Origin: Acidobacteriota bacterium
GTDB taxonomy: Bacteria > Acidobacteriota > Aminicenantia > Aminicenantales > Saccharicenantaceae
Length of the DNA stretch: 64,000 nt
NCBI GenBank assembly: GCA_028749205.1
Contig: JAQULR010000005.1
Coordinates: 37,989-101,988, forward strand
Direction: 5' to 3'
Made by a program: the position numbers and the translations under genes. Under the pieces are notes generated by a model. The model ran no database searches. It saw nothing but the letters and a program-made list of their open reading frames with translations, and was not told the DNA's origin. Every line of letters starts with the position of its first letter. Positions within the stretch are counted from its first letter, which is position 1. Positions 55,224 to 63,390 of this stretch are shown here, piece by piece.

Positions 55224-56306
55224 ATGGATTTCCGAATTACAATGAGAACTAGAATAATCTCGATAATAATAGCGATTTCTTTACTGATAGTTTTAGTTAC
55301 CTTTATATTTATTTCTCGATGTTCGATCAAATCGAATGGTTATGAGCAAAAGTTGATAATAAAGGAGGAATTATCCTTAGGAGGAAGGGAGGAGCATGAA
55401 AATTACTTATTTACCAAAATAAGGATAGATGTGGATAGTGAACAAAATTTATATGTGCTGGATGAAAGACTCAAAAATATAAGAATATTTGACAAGGAAG
55501 GACAGTTCGTCCGATTTATCGGGAGAATAGGGCAAGGGCCAGGGGAGTATCAGAGTCCTGCTTTTTTTATTCAGATTACTTCAAAAAGGGAAGTTGTTAT
55601 ATATGATCGGGGAAGTAGAAACTTTATTTACTATTATCCTGATGGTAACTTTCTGAAACAGATTAATCCAGGGAAAATACTTATTCTTCTTAATGCGAGG
55701 ATAGATAATGAAGGGAACTTTATCTGTTCTTATAGTAGCGCACCGCCATCCCTTGAACTCCGAAAATTTAATTCGGAATTTCAAGTTTTGAACACTTTTT
55801 TCTATAGGCAAGAAGACATTGGCTATGGCTATGATCTTGAAATAGAACAACCAACACTCTATTTTGCTGTTACTCAAGATGATTATCTGATATGGGGTTA
55901 TTCAGAAAAGTATGAACTCCAGGTTATTGATGCTAAGGGAAAGCCAATAAGGATGATAACCAAACAACATAAACCTGTTAGATTCTCAGGAAGAGATAAA
56001 GAGGAATATAAAAAAATATATGAAAGAATGATTAAAAAAGGAGCGACATTAAAATTTCCCTCTCATTTTCCAGCTTTTGCGGACATTTCAGTAGATGATA
56101 ATAACAGAATTTTTGTCATGACATATAAAAGAAATAGAGAAGGAAATTACTATTATGATGTTTTCGATTTCGAAGGCAACTATCTTACTAGGGTCTTATT
56201 ACCATTTAAACCGGTAATTTGGAAAAATAACAAGGTTTACGCCATTAATAGAACCGAAGATGGTTATTCAATCATAAAAAGATATGCCGTTGAATGGAAA
56301 CCATGA
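55224..56306 (+). CDS. 6-bladed beta-propeller protein (DUF5128-like) in the peptide locus
   Basis: 360 residues; a second ATG at 55242 is possible. An N-terminal hydrophobic helix (IISIIIAISLLIVLVTFIFI) followed by a Cys suggests membrane anchoring or a lipoprotein. NHL/6-bladed propeller repeats follow, with IDVDSEQNLYVLDERLKNI and the hallmark IGRIGQGPGEYQSP. It is 23 nt after the radical SAM gene and in its orientation, so part of the same unit. Function is unknown; such proteins recur beside radical SAM peptide systems in Bacteroidetes. Confidence 0.82.
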   Translation: MDFRITMRTRIISIIIAISLLIVLVTFIFISRCSIKSNGYEQKLIIKEELSLGGREEHENYLFTKIRIDVDSEQNLYVLDERLKNIRIFDKEGQFVRFIGRIGQGPGEYQSPAFFIQITSKREVVIYDRGSRNFIYYYPDGNFLKQINPGKILILLNARIDNEGNFICSYSSAPPSLELRKFNSEFQVLNTFFYRQEDIGYGYDLEIEQPTLYFAVTQDDYLIWGYSEKYELQVIDAKGKPIRMITKQHKPVRFSGRDKEEYKKIYERMIKKGATLKFPSHFPAFADISVDDNNRIFVMTYKRNREGNYYYDVFDFEGNYLTRVLLPFKPVIWKNNKVYAINRTEDGYSIIKRYAVEWKP

Positions 56307-56357
56307 CAATCTGCTTAAAGATTAACTTGAGTTGACTCCCGGGAATGCCGGTTATTC

Positions 56358-58063
56358 ATGAGCTCTGCAATTAACAGGCTGAAATTGCTTTGGCCTTACA
56401 TTCTTTCCCATAAGAAGCAGGTCATAATAGGGTCGTTTTGTCTAATAATTGTTTCTCTTCTTGCTCTGCCCACACCCTACCTGATGAAATACATCATCGA
56501 TGAGGTACTGGCCAACAAGAACCTCAGGCTGCTAAATCTCATTGTCCTCCTTCTGGTAGGCATTCAGGTATTAAAGCTGGTGTTTTCCTTCCTCACCAGC
56601 TATCTTTTTGGTATTTTTGGCCAGGAAGCTTTAACCAGCCTCAAGAAGAACCTCTTCCAGCACCTCCTTAACCTGCTTCTTTCTTTGACCGGAATCAGAC
56701 AGGCTATGTCCTCTCCAGGATTGGTGAGGTGGAAGGACTCAATTTTTTCTTCTCTGATATCATGGTTCGAGTGCTCATTGGTATCTTTGAGTTCATCTTC
56801 TCGCTGGTTATCTTGTTTCATTTGAACTGGAAATTAACCTTGATCTCTCTCTGCATCTTGCCTCTTCTCTTTCTGGCAACTCGTTTGTATTCAAAAGGGA
56901 TAAGAAGAGTCAGCCGGGAGGTGATGGAGAAAGGGGCAGTCGCAAACCGCCAGGTTCAGGAGGCACTGTCTGGGGTGGATGTGGTTAAGGTGTTTTCGGC
57001 TGAGGAGAGGGAGACAGCCAGAATTCATAATTTTCTTGAGGATTATAAACGAGCCAATATTAAACGGACTGTGACTTTTTCCCTTTCTTCCGAGCTTCTT
57101 TCACTCATCGGAGCAGCTGGAGGGTTTCTGGTTCTCTGGTATAGCGGCTGGGATATAATCAGGGGAAGTTTTACTCTGGGAAGCTACATTGCTTTTTCAG
57201 GTTATTTAGCCAAGCTTTACGGCCCGACTCAGATGCTAGCCTCAGTGGGCTTATCGTTTCAGCCTGCCTTCATTGCCCTGCAGAGGGTATCGGAGCTGAT
57301 GGACCTGGAAAGAGAAGCTAAGGACTCAGGGATTAAACTTAGTAAGCTTCAAGGTGAGATAGAGTTTAGAGGAGTCTCTTTTTCCTATGATTCAAAGCCA
57401 GCCTTAAGGGAAGTGAGCTTTAAGATTAATCCGGGAGAGAAGGTTCTCATCTCCGGGCCTAATGGTTCAGGGAAAAGCACCCTGGTTAAGCTCATTCTGG
57501 GGCTTTACAGAGTATCAGAGGGGGAGATTCTAATAGATGGATATAGAGCCCAGGATATATCGCTTTCCTCTTTAAGAGAGAGAATAAGTATTGTCTCACA
57601 GAATACGTTTCTCTTTAACGACACCATCTGGAACAACATTCTTTACAGCCGGCCCGAGGCTTCGGCAGAAGAGGTGGAGGAGGTAGCTAAACTTTCCGGA
57701 GTGGAGGAATTTGCCTAGAAGCTTGAGGCAGGTTACCTGACCGTGGTTGGTGAGACAGGGAAAAGGCTCTCTGGTGGTGAGAAGCAGAAGATAGCCATAG
57801 CCCGGGCACTTCTTAAAGAAGCAGATATATTGATTTTTGATGAGGCCACGACTCATCTTGATAAAGAGTCAGAGAAAAGAATCGAAGAGCTCGTTAATCA
57901 TGATTTCAGGCAGAAGACCTGTTTGGTAATCTCCCACCAGAGGCAAGATATTGAGGAATTTGATAAGGTTATTGAGCTGGAAGAAGGGGCAGCCACCATT
58001 AAAGAGCAGCGATTTGGGTATAGTTTATCTAATAATGTTCCTGATGAGTGGGGCAAAGTATAA
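56358..58063 (+). pseudogene. ABC exporter (MsbA-type), broken by a frameshift and an amber codon
   Basis: About 568 codons when repaired: a six-helix transmembrane domain and an ATPase with Walker A SGPNGSGKST, signature LSGGEKQ and Walker B ILIFDEATTHLD. Near 56668-56690 the frame changes: the first frame gives NLLLSLTG, while the next frame gives the expected SFFDRNQTGYVLSRIGEVEG. A TAG at 57716-57718 then interrupts the ATPase in frame, between GVEEFA and KLEAGYLTVVGE. Both flanks of each lesion are well conserved, so decay is recent or these are sequencing errors. It lies after the propeller gene and would be the natural peptide exporter. Confidence 0.85.
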
Positions 58064-58179
58064 GCAGGTCAGTATAATACCTTACCTATTGGAAATCTTC
58101 TGGCCCACTCTGAGGTTACATTTCACATTATTGAAATGCGCTGCTCGAAATGCTTTTACCAGCAACAGTTAATTACTTA

Positions 58180-58296
58180 ACCATGACAGCCCTATCTTCT
58201 CTAAATTTCAACAAATTGACAATCGCAGCAGTTCACTTTTCAGCCTTCAACAGTTCACTTTTCAAGCGTAAAGAGTTCACTTTTCAACTGTAAATA
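58180..58296. repeat. Repeat block with three 22-nt tandem units
   Basis: The left part (58180-58225) matches 51528-51570. Three units of 22 nt follow, each starting GTTCACTTTTCA (58231-58252, 58253-58274, 58275-58296). Subterminal multiple repeats of this kind are typical of some insertion-sequence ends (for example IS21-like), so it may be the remnant of an element end; no transposase is present. The rest of the gap from 58064 holds no gene. Confidence 0.6.
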
Positions 58297-58314
58297 ACAA
58301 GAATGTTTATTCAC

Positions 58315-58359
58315 TTGACAGCTGAACACAATTTGTATACGATTGAACATAAATTGTGT
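58315..58359 (+). promoter_or_regulatory. Promoter and operator dyad of the MNT-HEPN operon
   Basis: TTGACA (58315-58320) with TACGAT 17 nt on (58338-58343), overlapped by the perfect dyad ACACAATTT (58326-58334) / AAATTGTGT (58351-58359). This is the arrangement expected for autoregulation by the first gene, whose product has a helix-turn-helix. Confidence 0.55.
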
Positions 58360-58371
58360 CCAATAGAAGCT

Positions 58372-58941
58372 ATGCTTGAATATTTTATAACCTCAAAAAC
58401 AAAGCGTAATTTGCTCAAGCTATTCCTTACTAATCCCGAGAGACATTTTTATACCAGGGAGATATCCAAGATTACTGGTGAGCCTTTAAATGCAGTAAGA
58501 CGAGAGTTAGGTTATCTGGAAAAGGCGGGATTGATAAAATCACATAAAGAGGGAACACTGAAATACTATAGCGTTATTAAGGAGTTCCCTTTTTATACGG
58601 AGCTTAAAAAAATCATATACGGGACGGTCGCCCTTGGCGACTACTTGAAAGACAGGTTCAAGGATTCGGAATTAATAGAACTGGCTTTCATTTATGGGTC
58701 GGTAGCCAGGAATGAAGAAAAGGAAAAGAGTGATATTGACCTTTTTATCGTGGGAGAAATTGAGGAGAGCAAACTCCATGAACAACTATCTAATATCGAA
58801 AAAGAAATTGGTCGAGAAATAAATTATACTCTGATGACGAAAAAAGAATTCATGGAAAGAAAGGCCAGAGGAGACGGCTTCCTCCAGCGAATCATAGGTG
58901 AAGAAAAGTTAGTCTTAAAAGGTAACCTGGATGTCTGTTGA
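58372..58941 (+). CDS. HTH-nucleotidyltransferase (MNT-type antitoxin)
   Basis: 189 residues from ATG 58372; an upstream in-frame ATG at 58303 would place the promoter inside the gene. An N-terminal winged helix (TREISKITGEPLNAVRREL) precedes a minimal nucleotidyltransferase with GSVARNEEKEKSDIDLFIVG (GSx10DxD). In characterised HEPN-MNT pairs the MNT protein neutralises the HEPN toxin by adding AMP to a Tyr. It overlaps the HEPN gene by 11 nt. Confidence 0.88.
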   Translation: MLEYFITSKTKRNLLKLFLTNPERHFYTREISKITGEPLNAVRRELGYLEKAGLIKSHKEGTLKYYSVIKEFPFYTELKKIIYGTVALGDYLKDRFKDSELIELAFIYGSVARNEEKEKSDIDLFIVGEIEESKLHEQLSNIEKEIGREINYTLMTKKEFMERKARGDGFLQRIIGEEKLVLKGNLDVC

Positions 58942-59359
58942 AGAACTTATTAAAGAGGGGAGTATCTATCCATTCGAAGCGACTCATGGTGAGATAGAAA
59001 GAGCAATGGAGATCGCCAGGCGCGATCTGAGCCTGGCCGAACGACTTGTCGCCGAGAATATGGATTGGTGCTTTTCTATTGCCTACAATGCTGTCTTCCA
59101 GGCATGCCGGGCTTATATGTTTCACCTGGGATATCGGCCGGCCAGCTCTGAAGCACATAAGACTACCTTCAGATTCATGCAAATTGTTATAGAAGAGCCA
59201 TTTAAGAAATCCATTTCCTATTTTGATCAGGTTAGAAAGAAACGTCACCGTACTCTATACGATGAACCTGGGGTAATCAGTGAAAGAGAAGCAAAAGAAT
59301 TGCTTAGAAGAGCCAGAGAATTTCTGGAATACACAGAAAGTGAGTTATCGGGGAAATAA
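58931..59359 (+). CDS. HEPN-domain toxin
   Basis: 142 residues, all helical, of the HEPN family: an N-terminal MEIARRDLSLAERLV helix, YNAVFQACRAYMFHLGYRP and the catalytic-region motif RKKRHRTLYD, with Tyr as the possible AMPylation site. HEPN toxins are RNases. It pairs with the upstream nucleotidyltransferase and probably stabilises the island. Confidence 0.88.
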   Translation: MSVEELIKEGSIYPFEATHGEIERAMEIARRDLSLAERLVAENMDWCFSIAYNAVFQACRAYMFHLGYRPASSEAHKTTFRFMQIVIEEPFKKSISYFDQVRKKRHRTLYDEPGVISEREAKELLRRAREFLEYTESELSGK

Positions 59360-59560
59360 AATCATCCAATTTCAAAATAATTTTCAGAAGATAAGAAATT
59401 CTGGCCAGGGGCCAAGTTCTTTTTCCAGAATGTCCTGCCCTTCCTTCCAGAAGTCAAAAGTAACCAGGATGTTTTTCATGAGTTGTTGACTCCTTTCTTT
59501 CTTGACTTAAGAAGCAGCCTTTCTTCTTTAAGAATGTTTCCCTTCTTATCATTTTTAGTC

Positions 59561-60250
59561 CTACTTCTGGCCGGAGTAAAGGGTAACGACGCCGGCCGTC
59601 AGATTAAGACAAAATACATTCCTCAATCCGCTTTCCCTCATCAGTCCGATAACTTCTTTCTGATTCAAAAAATTAAAAATTGATGAAGCTAAATAGCTGT
59701 AGGCCCGGGCTGAGCCTGAAAATAACCTTCCGGCCAGCGGCAGGTAAATTTTTAAGTATAAAGAATAAAAGCCATAAGTCAGTTTATTTGGCGGAAGCGA
59801 AAACTCAAGGATAAACAGCCGCCCCAATGGCTTAAGGACGCGTGCCATTTCGCTTATTCCTCGGGCATAGTCAGGAAGATTTCTCAGACCAAAACCAATG
59901 GTCACCAGGTCAAAAGTCATGTCAGCGTAAGGAAGGTTGAGGGCGCTCCCCTTTTCGAGTTTGATTCTCGTGGCCAGATTCAGCTTTTCTATTTTTTGCT
60001 GTGCCCGGGCTAGCATCCCGGCCGAGAGGTCAAGCCCGGTGACGTCATGAGCACCACGGCAAGCAAATTCTATGGCTATATCTCCGGTGCCGGTGCAGAC
60101 ATCAAGGATTCTGCTATCGGGCTGGAAGCAAGACAGACTGACCAGTCTCTGTCTCCAGGTGCGGTCAAAGTTAAAACTCAACAGGTGATTTAAGAAGTCA
60201 TAATGAGTAGCGATGACTGAAAATAGCTCAGGTGTGTCGTCTTTGTTCAT
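59561..60250 (-). CDS. ubiE: Demethylmenaquinone methyltransferase UbiE/MenG, copy 2
   Basis: 229 residues, same length, start and stop as copy 1, with 13 differences by my count. The SAM motif DVCTGTGD is intact; changes include Glu to Met and Asn to Ile in the C-terminal half. Positions 59931-60184 are identical to 51139-51392 while the remainder carries the differences. It directly abuts an IS3-type end at 60271. Whether it is functional is unclear, but no stop or frameshift is seen. Confidence 0.88.
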   Translation of the reverse strand: MNKDDTPELFSVIATHYDFLNHLLSFNFDRTWRQRLVSLSCFQPDSRILDVCTGTGDIAIEFACRGAHDVTGLDLSAGMLARAQQKIEKLNLATRIKLEKGSALNLPYADMTFDLVTIGFGLRNLPDYARGISEMARVLKPLGRLFILEFSLPPNKLTYGFYSLYLKIYLPLAGRLFSGSARAYSYLASSIFNFLNQKEVIGLMRESGLRNVFCLNLTAGVVTLYSGQK

Positions 60251-60270
60251 TTTGTCCTGAAAGGCCAGCC

Positions 60271-60356
60271 CGCTTCCGTTGCTTCATCCTGACTCCTTCT
60301 TCCTCAGCATAACCCCTATCTCTCAGGGGTGTCCACCTCCTAAGGGGTCAGTATAC
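60271..60356 (-). mobile_element. Remnant left end of an IS3-family element
   Basis: The reverse complement reads TATACTGACCCC followed by an AGGAGGTGGACACC block and ends in ATGAAGCAACGGAAG, the start of the same orfA that is intact at 62912. Everything after the sixth codon is gone and joined to the ubiE copy 2 upstream region. It is inverted relative to the element at 62844. Confidence 0.75.
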
Positions 60357-60449
60357 TATTGAAACAACATTTGATTATGCCGCCATTTATGATGTAATAG
60401 GGAAAGTAGAAATATTAATATGCGTTGGAATGCAAACTGGAGGGAAAAC

Positions 60450-61376
60450 ATGAAAAGACCCTTTTTATTAATTATTTCTTTATTAATTATACTACCAGCA
60501 TTGTCAAATTCTGAGATTATATTGGAAAAGAAATGGGAACTTGATCAAAAAGATATTCTAATGCCTGTTTCTTTGGAGATTTATGAGGGAAAACTTTTTG
60601 TTTTAGATGAAGGAGTAATTAAGGTTTTATCAGATGGAAAATATATAAATAAAATTGGGAAAACAGGGCAGGGACCCGGAGAATTTATTCAACTTATAGA
60701 CTTTAAAATTAAGGATGATTTTTTATACTGCTTAGATCAAGCCGGATCAAAAGTGGAAAAGTTCAATTTAGATGGGAAATATTTAGATGGCTTTAAGATT
60801 AATATTCCAAATGCCTACCAGCTGGATATCGGAAATAAAATATATATTAATCATATAGGAATGATCGAATATCTTATAAGTGTCTATAATTGGGGAAAAA
60901 GCACTCCTGAGAAGAAGTTTTTAAAGGCCAAAGAGATAACAAACCCCCTCGATTATAAGCAATTATATCGAAATTTTGGGCTAATGTGTTGGTCAGATGA
61001 GGAAGAAAAACTTTATTTTGGATATGTGTTAAATAATGTTCTTTTAAGGGTGGATACTGAAAAAGGGGAGATAGAAGAAATAGTACTCCCATGCAGACCT
61101 CCTTCTGGAATAGAAATAGAGAAGAAGTCCGGGATGGCCCTCCTAAAGAATGCCCTTATTTATGATATAAAAGCCTACAATGGAAAAGTTTATGTTTTAG
61201 TTAATGAGAAGAACAAAAGATCGGCTATTTACGAAATAAGTAAAAAAGAAATTGAAGACATTTACAGATTTGATGTAGAGCTTATAAAATTTGCTTATGA
61301 TAAGGCCGAAAAGGAATTTTACGGGATAGAAAAGGAAGATTTTAAAGTTTTCAAATTTGGGAGAGCAGAGAATTGA
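60450..61376 (+). CDS. 6-bladed beta-propeller protein with signal peptide
   Basis: 308 residues from ATG 60450 with GGAGGG upstream. A cleavable signal (PFLLIISLLIILPALSNS) and propeller repeats including the family hallmark IGKTGQGPGEFIQL place it in the periplasm. AT-rich like the radical SAM gene. Its stop overlaps the TTG start of the ABC ATPase, so it is coupled to a transporter. Function is unknown. Confidence 0.8.
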   Translation: MKRPFLLIISLLIILPALSNSEIILEKKWELDQKDILMPVSLEIYEGKLFVLDEGVIKVLSDGKYINKIGKTGQGPGEFIQLIDFKIKDDFLYCLDQAGSKVEKFNLDGKYLDGFKINIPNAYQLDIGNKIYINHIGMIEYLISVYNWGKSTPEKKFLKAKEITNPLDYKQLYRNFGLMCWSDEEEKLYFGYVLNNVLLRVDTEKGEIEEIVLPCRPPSGIEIEKKSGMALLKNALIYDIKAYNGKVYVLVNEKNKRSAIYEISKKEIEDIYRFDVELIKFAYDKAEKEFYGIEKEDFKVFKFGRAEN

Positions 61377-62050
61377 TTGAAATTCAAGATTTAAAAAAAA
61401 CCTACAATGGTAAAATAGAGGCCTTGAAAGGGATTTCTTTTAGAATAGAAAAAGGGGAAATAGCTCTTTTTTTAGGGCCGAATGGGGCAGGCAAGACAAC
61501 GGCAATTAAGATAATTCTCGGTCTTAGAAGAGCAGATTCAGGGAAAATAAGCCTTCTTTCTCATAATATAGGATACGTTCCAGAAGGAGAAATAGGAAAA
61601 AAAGACTGGAGAGTCGAAGATTATTTAGAGTTTTTAGCTCAGCTCAGAGAAGTCCAATCAGTAGAAGATAGAGTGAATAACGTTTTGGAAAAATACAAGG
61701 CGAAAGAAATGAGAAGAAGGAGACTTAGAGAACTATCCAAAGGTATGTATCAAAAGATAAAGTGGATACAAGCAGTTCTATCAGACCCGGAAATATTAAT
61801 ATTGGATGAGCCGACCTCTGGATTTGATCCTATGGGAAAGGTTGAATTTAGGAACTGGATAATGGAAAAAAAGGAGCAGGGTAGAACGATACTAATAACT
61901 TCACACCTTCTGGATGAAATGCAAAAGATAGGCGATACTTATATAATCATTAACAAAGGATTAATAGTGGATAAAGGAAGAATAGATGAAATGAAGGGAA
62001 AAGCTTTAGAGGAACATTTTTATGAGGTAGTTAAAGAAAGTCAAGAATGA
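61373..62050 (+). CDS. ABC-2 type transporter ATP-binding protein
   Basis: 225 residues from TTG 61373. Walker A GPNGAGKTT, signature LSKGMYQK, Walker B ILILDEPTSGFDP and the switch His in ITSHLLDE are present. It matches the bacitracin/daunorubicin-resistance-like and gliding/ABC-2 ATPases. It overlaps the permease gene by 4 nt and the propeller gene by 4 nt. Confidence 0.92.
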   Translation: MIEIQDLKKTYNGKIEALKGISFRIEKGEIALFLGPNGAGKTTAIKIILGLRRADSGKISLLSHNIGYVPEGEIGKKDWRVEDYLEFLAQLREVQSVEDRVNNVLEKYKAKEMRRRRLRELSKGMYQKIKWIQAVLSDPEILILDEPTSGFDPMGKVEFRNWIMEKKEQGRTILITSHLLDEMQKIGDTYIIINKGLIVDKGRIDEMKGKALEEHFYEVVKESQE

Positions 62051-62823
62051 ATAAGTCTTGGATTTTGTCAAAATCGACATTGAAGGAATTAATAAAGAAT
62101 AAAGCTATATACTATACGATGATTTTCGGTGTGATACTTTTGTTTTTGGGTTTCACTCAGGAAGCACTGGTTTTAGAGTTCGAAAGCAATGCAGGTGAAA
62201 GCCAGGATCTATCTGAAATATTAGGTCTTATATTTTTTCACATTTTTCTCTATATCTGGTTTCTTGTAGCCGCGAGTATATGCTCCAATAACTTTTTTGA
62301 AGAATTAGTAGATGGTTCGGCTGAAATGATTCTCCCCTATATGTCGAAGAAAAGTTATTTGTTGAGCAAATTTGTTGGATACACAGTTTCGTTTTTTCTG
62401 CTTCTTGCAGTTACATTTCTAATTCTATTCTTGCTTTTAAACTTTACGACAAATGCACTCAACTTTAAATTATTAATCTCTTCGCTCATGTTAATACCGA
62501 ATTTCCTATTCCTTTTTTCACTCCTTTCAATTTTCAATGTCTTTTCCAAGAGAAAAACCGCAGGAATCTTAACCTATATAACCTATCTGTTTTTTACCAT
62601 TCTAAACGTAGACTATGTCTTAAGTAATTTTTTCGGGGAAGGACTAACGAAGGCGCTTAAATACATTATTCCTTCAATTGCAAGATGGCAGAATGAAATA
62701 GTCAAGTTTTGTTTTGGATTTAAAATGAGTGATTATTGGCCACACTGGCTTTTAAACGTAGTTATTTATAGTTTTATGATGTTATTTTTAGCAATGAGAT
62801 TTTCTGAAAAAAGTGAAGTTTAA
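62047..62823 (+). CDS. ABC-2 type transporter permease
   Basis: 258 residues with about six transmembrane segments, including a first helix near YYTMIFGVILLFLGF and a large middle loop. The pattern suits ABC-2 permeases that export lipids, peptides or antibiotics. It pairs with the upstream ATPase. No substrate-binding protein is seen; the propeller gene takes that position. Confidence 0.85.
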   Translation: MNKSWILSKSTLKELIKNKAIYYTMIFGVILLFLGFTQEALVLEFESNAGESQDLSEILGLIFFHIFLYIWFLVAASICSNNFFEELVDGSAEMILPYMSKKSYLLSKFVGYTVSFFLLLAVTFLILFLLLNFTTNALNFKLLISSLMLIPNFLFLFSLLSIFNVFSKRKTAGILTYITYLFFTILNVDYVLSNFFGEGLTKALKYIIPSIARWQNEIVKFCFGFKMSDYWPHWLLNVVIYSFMMLFLAMRFSEKSEV

Positions 62824-62911
62824 CCTAGAGAGATGGAAAAAATATACTGACCCCCTGAGGAGGTGGACACCTCAAAGAGATAGAGATTATACTAAATAAG
62901 GAGGTATCAGG

Positions 62912-63190
62912 ATGAAGCAACGGAAATGGGGTTCAGAGGAGAAGATGGGGATTGTGCTGGAAGGGTTGAAGGGGCAGAAGTCGGTAGCTGAGATTTGCCG
63001 GGAGCATCAGATAAGCCAGGCGTTGTATTATCGGTGGCGGGACAGGTTTTTGGAGGCTGGTCAGAAGGGGTTAAGCAATGGGGATAGTGAGGATGAGATG
63101 AAGGTATTGCAGGCTCAGATAGAGAAGCTGGAGAAGATCATAGGACGGCAGACGATAGCCATTGAGGCCTTAAAAAAACTCAAGAGTTAA
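62912..63190 (+). CDS. IS3-family transposase OrfA
   Basis: 92 residues: an N-terminal helix-turn-helix (SVAEICREHQISQALYYRWR) and a C-terminal leucine-zipper-like coil (VLQAQIEKLEKIIGRQ). The A7 run at 63172-63178 is a candidate -1 slippery site near the end, as used in IS3 elements to make OrfAB. Confidence 0.9.
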   Translation: MKQRKWGSEEKMGIVLEGLKGQKSVAEICREHQISQALYYRWRDRFLEAGQKGLSNGDSEDEMKVLQAQIEKLEKIIGRQTIAIEALKKLKS

Positions 63191-63306
63191 TCTCCGGGAA
63201 GAAGACGAAGCTGATGAGGGAGAAAGGGATGAGCCTGAAATCAGCCTGTGAGGCTCTGAAGATAAGTCGGAGCGGGCAGTATCGGAAGGTGAGCAAAAGC
63301 CAGTGA
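63178..63306 (+). pseudogene. IS3-family transposase OrfB fragment
   Basis: In the -1 frame after the A7 run the translation LISGKKTKLMREKG is followed by ALKISRSGQYRK, the start of an OrfB, and ends at a TGA at 63304-63306. All catalytic regions are absent. Confidence 0.8.
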
Positions 63307-63390
63307 ATTTATCCAGGTTGCTTTATTTTAGAATAAAGAGTTAGCTTTATATAAGCCCATTTTTTAGGGGGCTTCTATAAGAGGGTATAT

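Larger units (their letters stand above)
62844..63306 (+). mobile_element. IS3-family element, truncated on the right
   Basis: The left end TATACTGACCCCCTGAGGAG is inverted relative to the remnant at 60271-60356. It contains an intact orfA and the first 40 or so codons of orfB. The DDE catalytic core and right inverted repeat are missing, so it cannot move by itself. Confidence 0.85.

Noticed and set aside
58231..58296. Three tandem 22-nt units as a possible CRISPR array
   Set aside because: The units abut without unique spacers and no cas genes are near; they are simple tandem repeats, possibly from an insertion-sequence end.
59360..59560. A 27-codon minus-strand frame (MKNILVTFDFWKEG...) left of ubiE copy 2
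   Set aside because: Too short and unrecognised; it may be a fragment of a lost gene but there is no supporting evidence.
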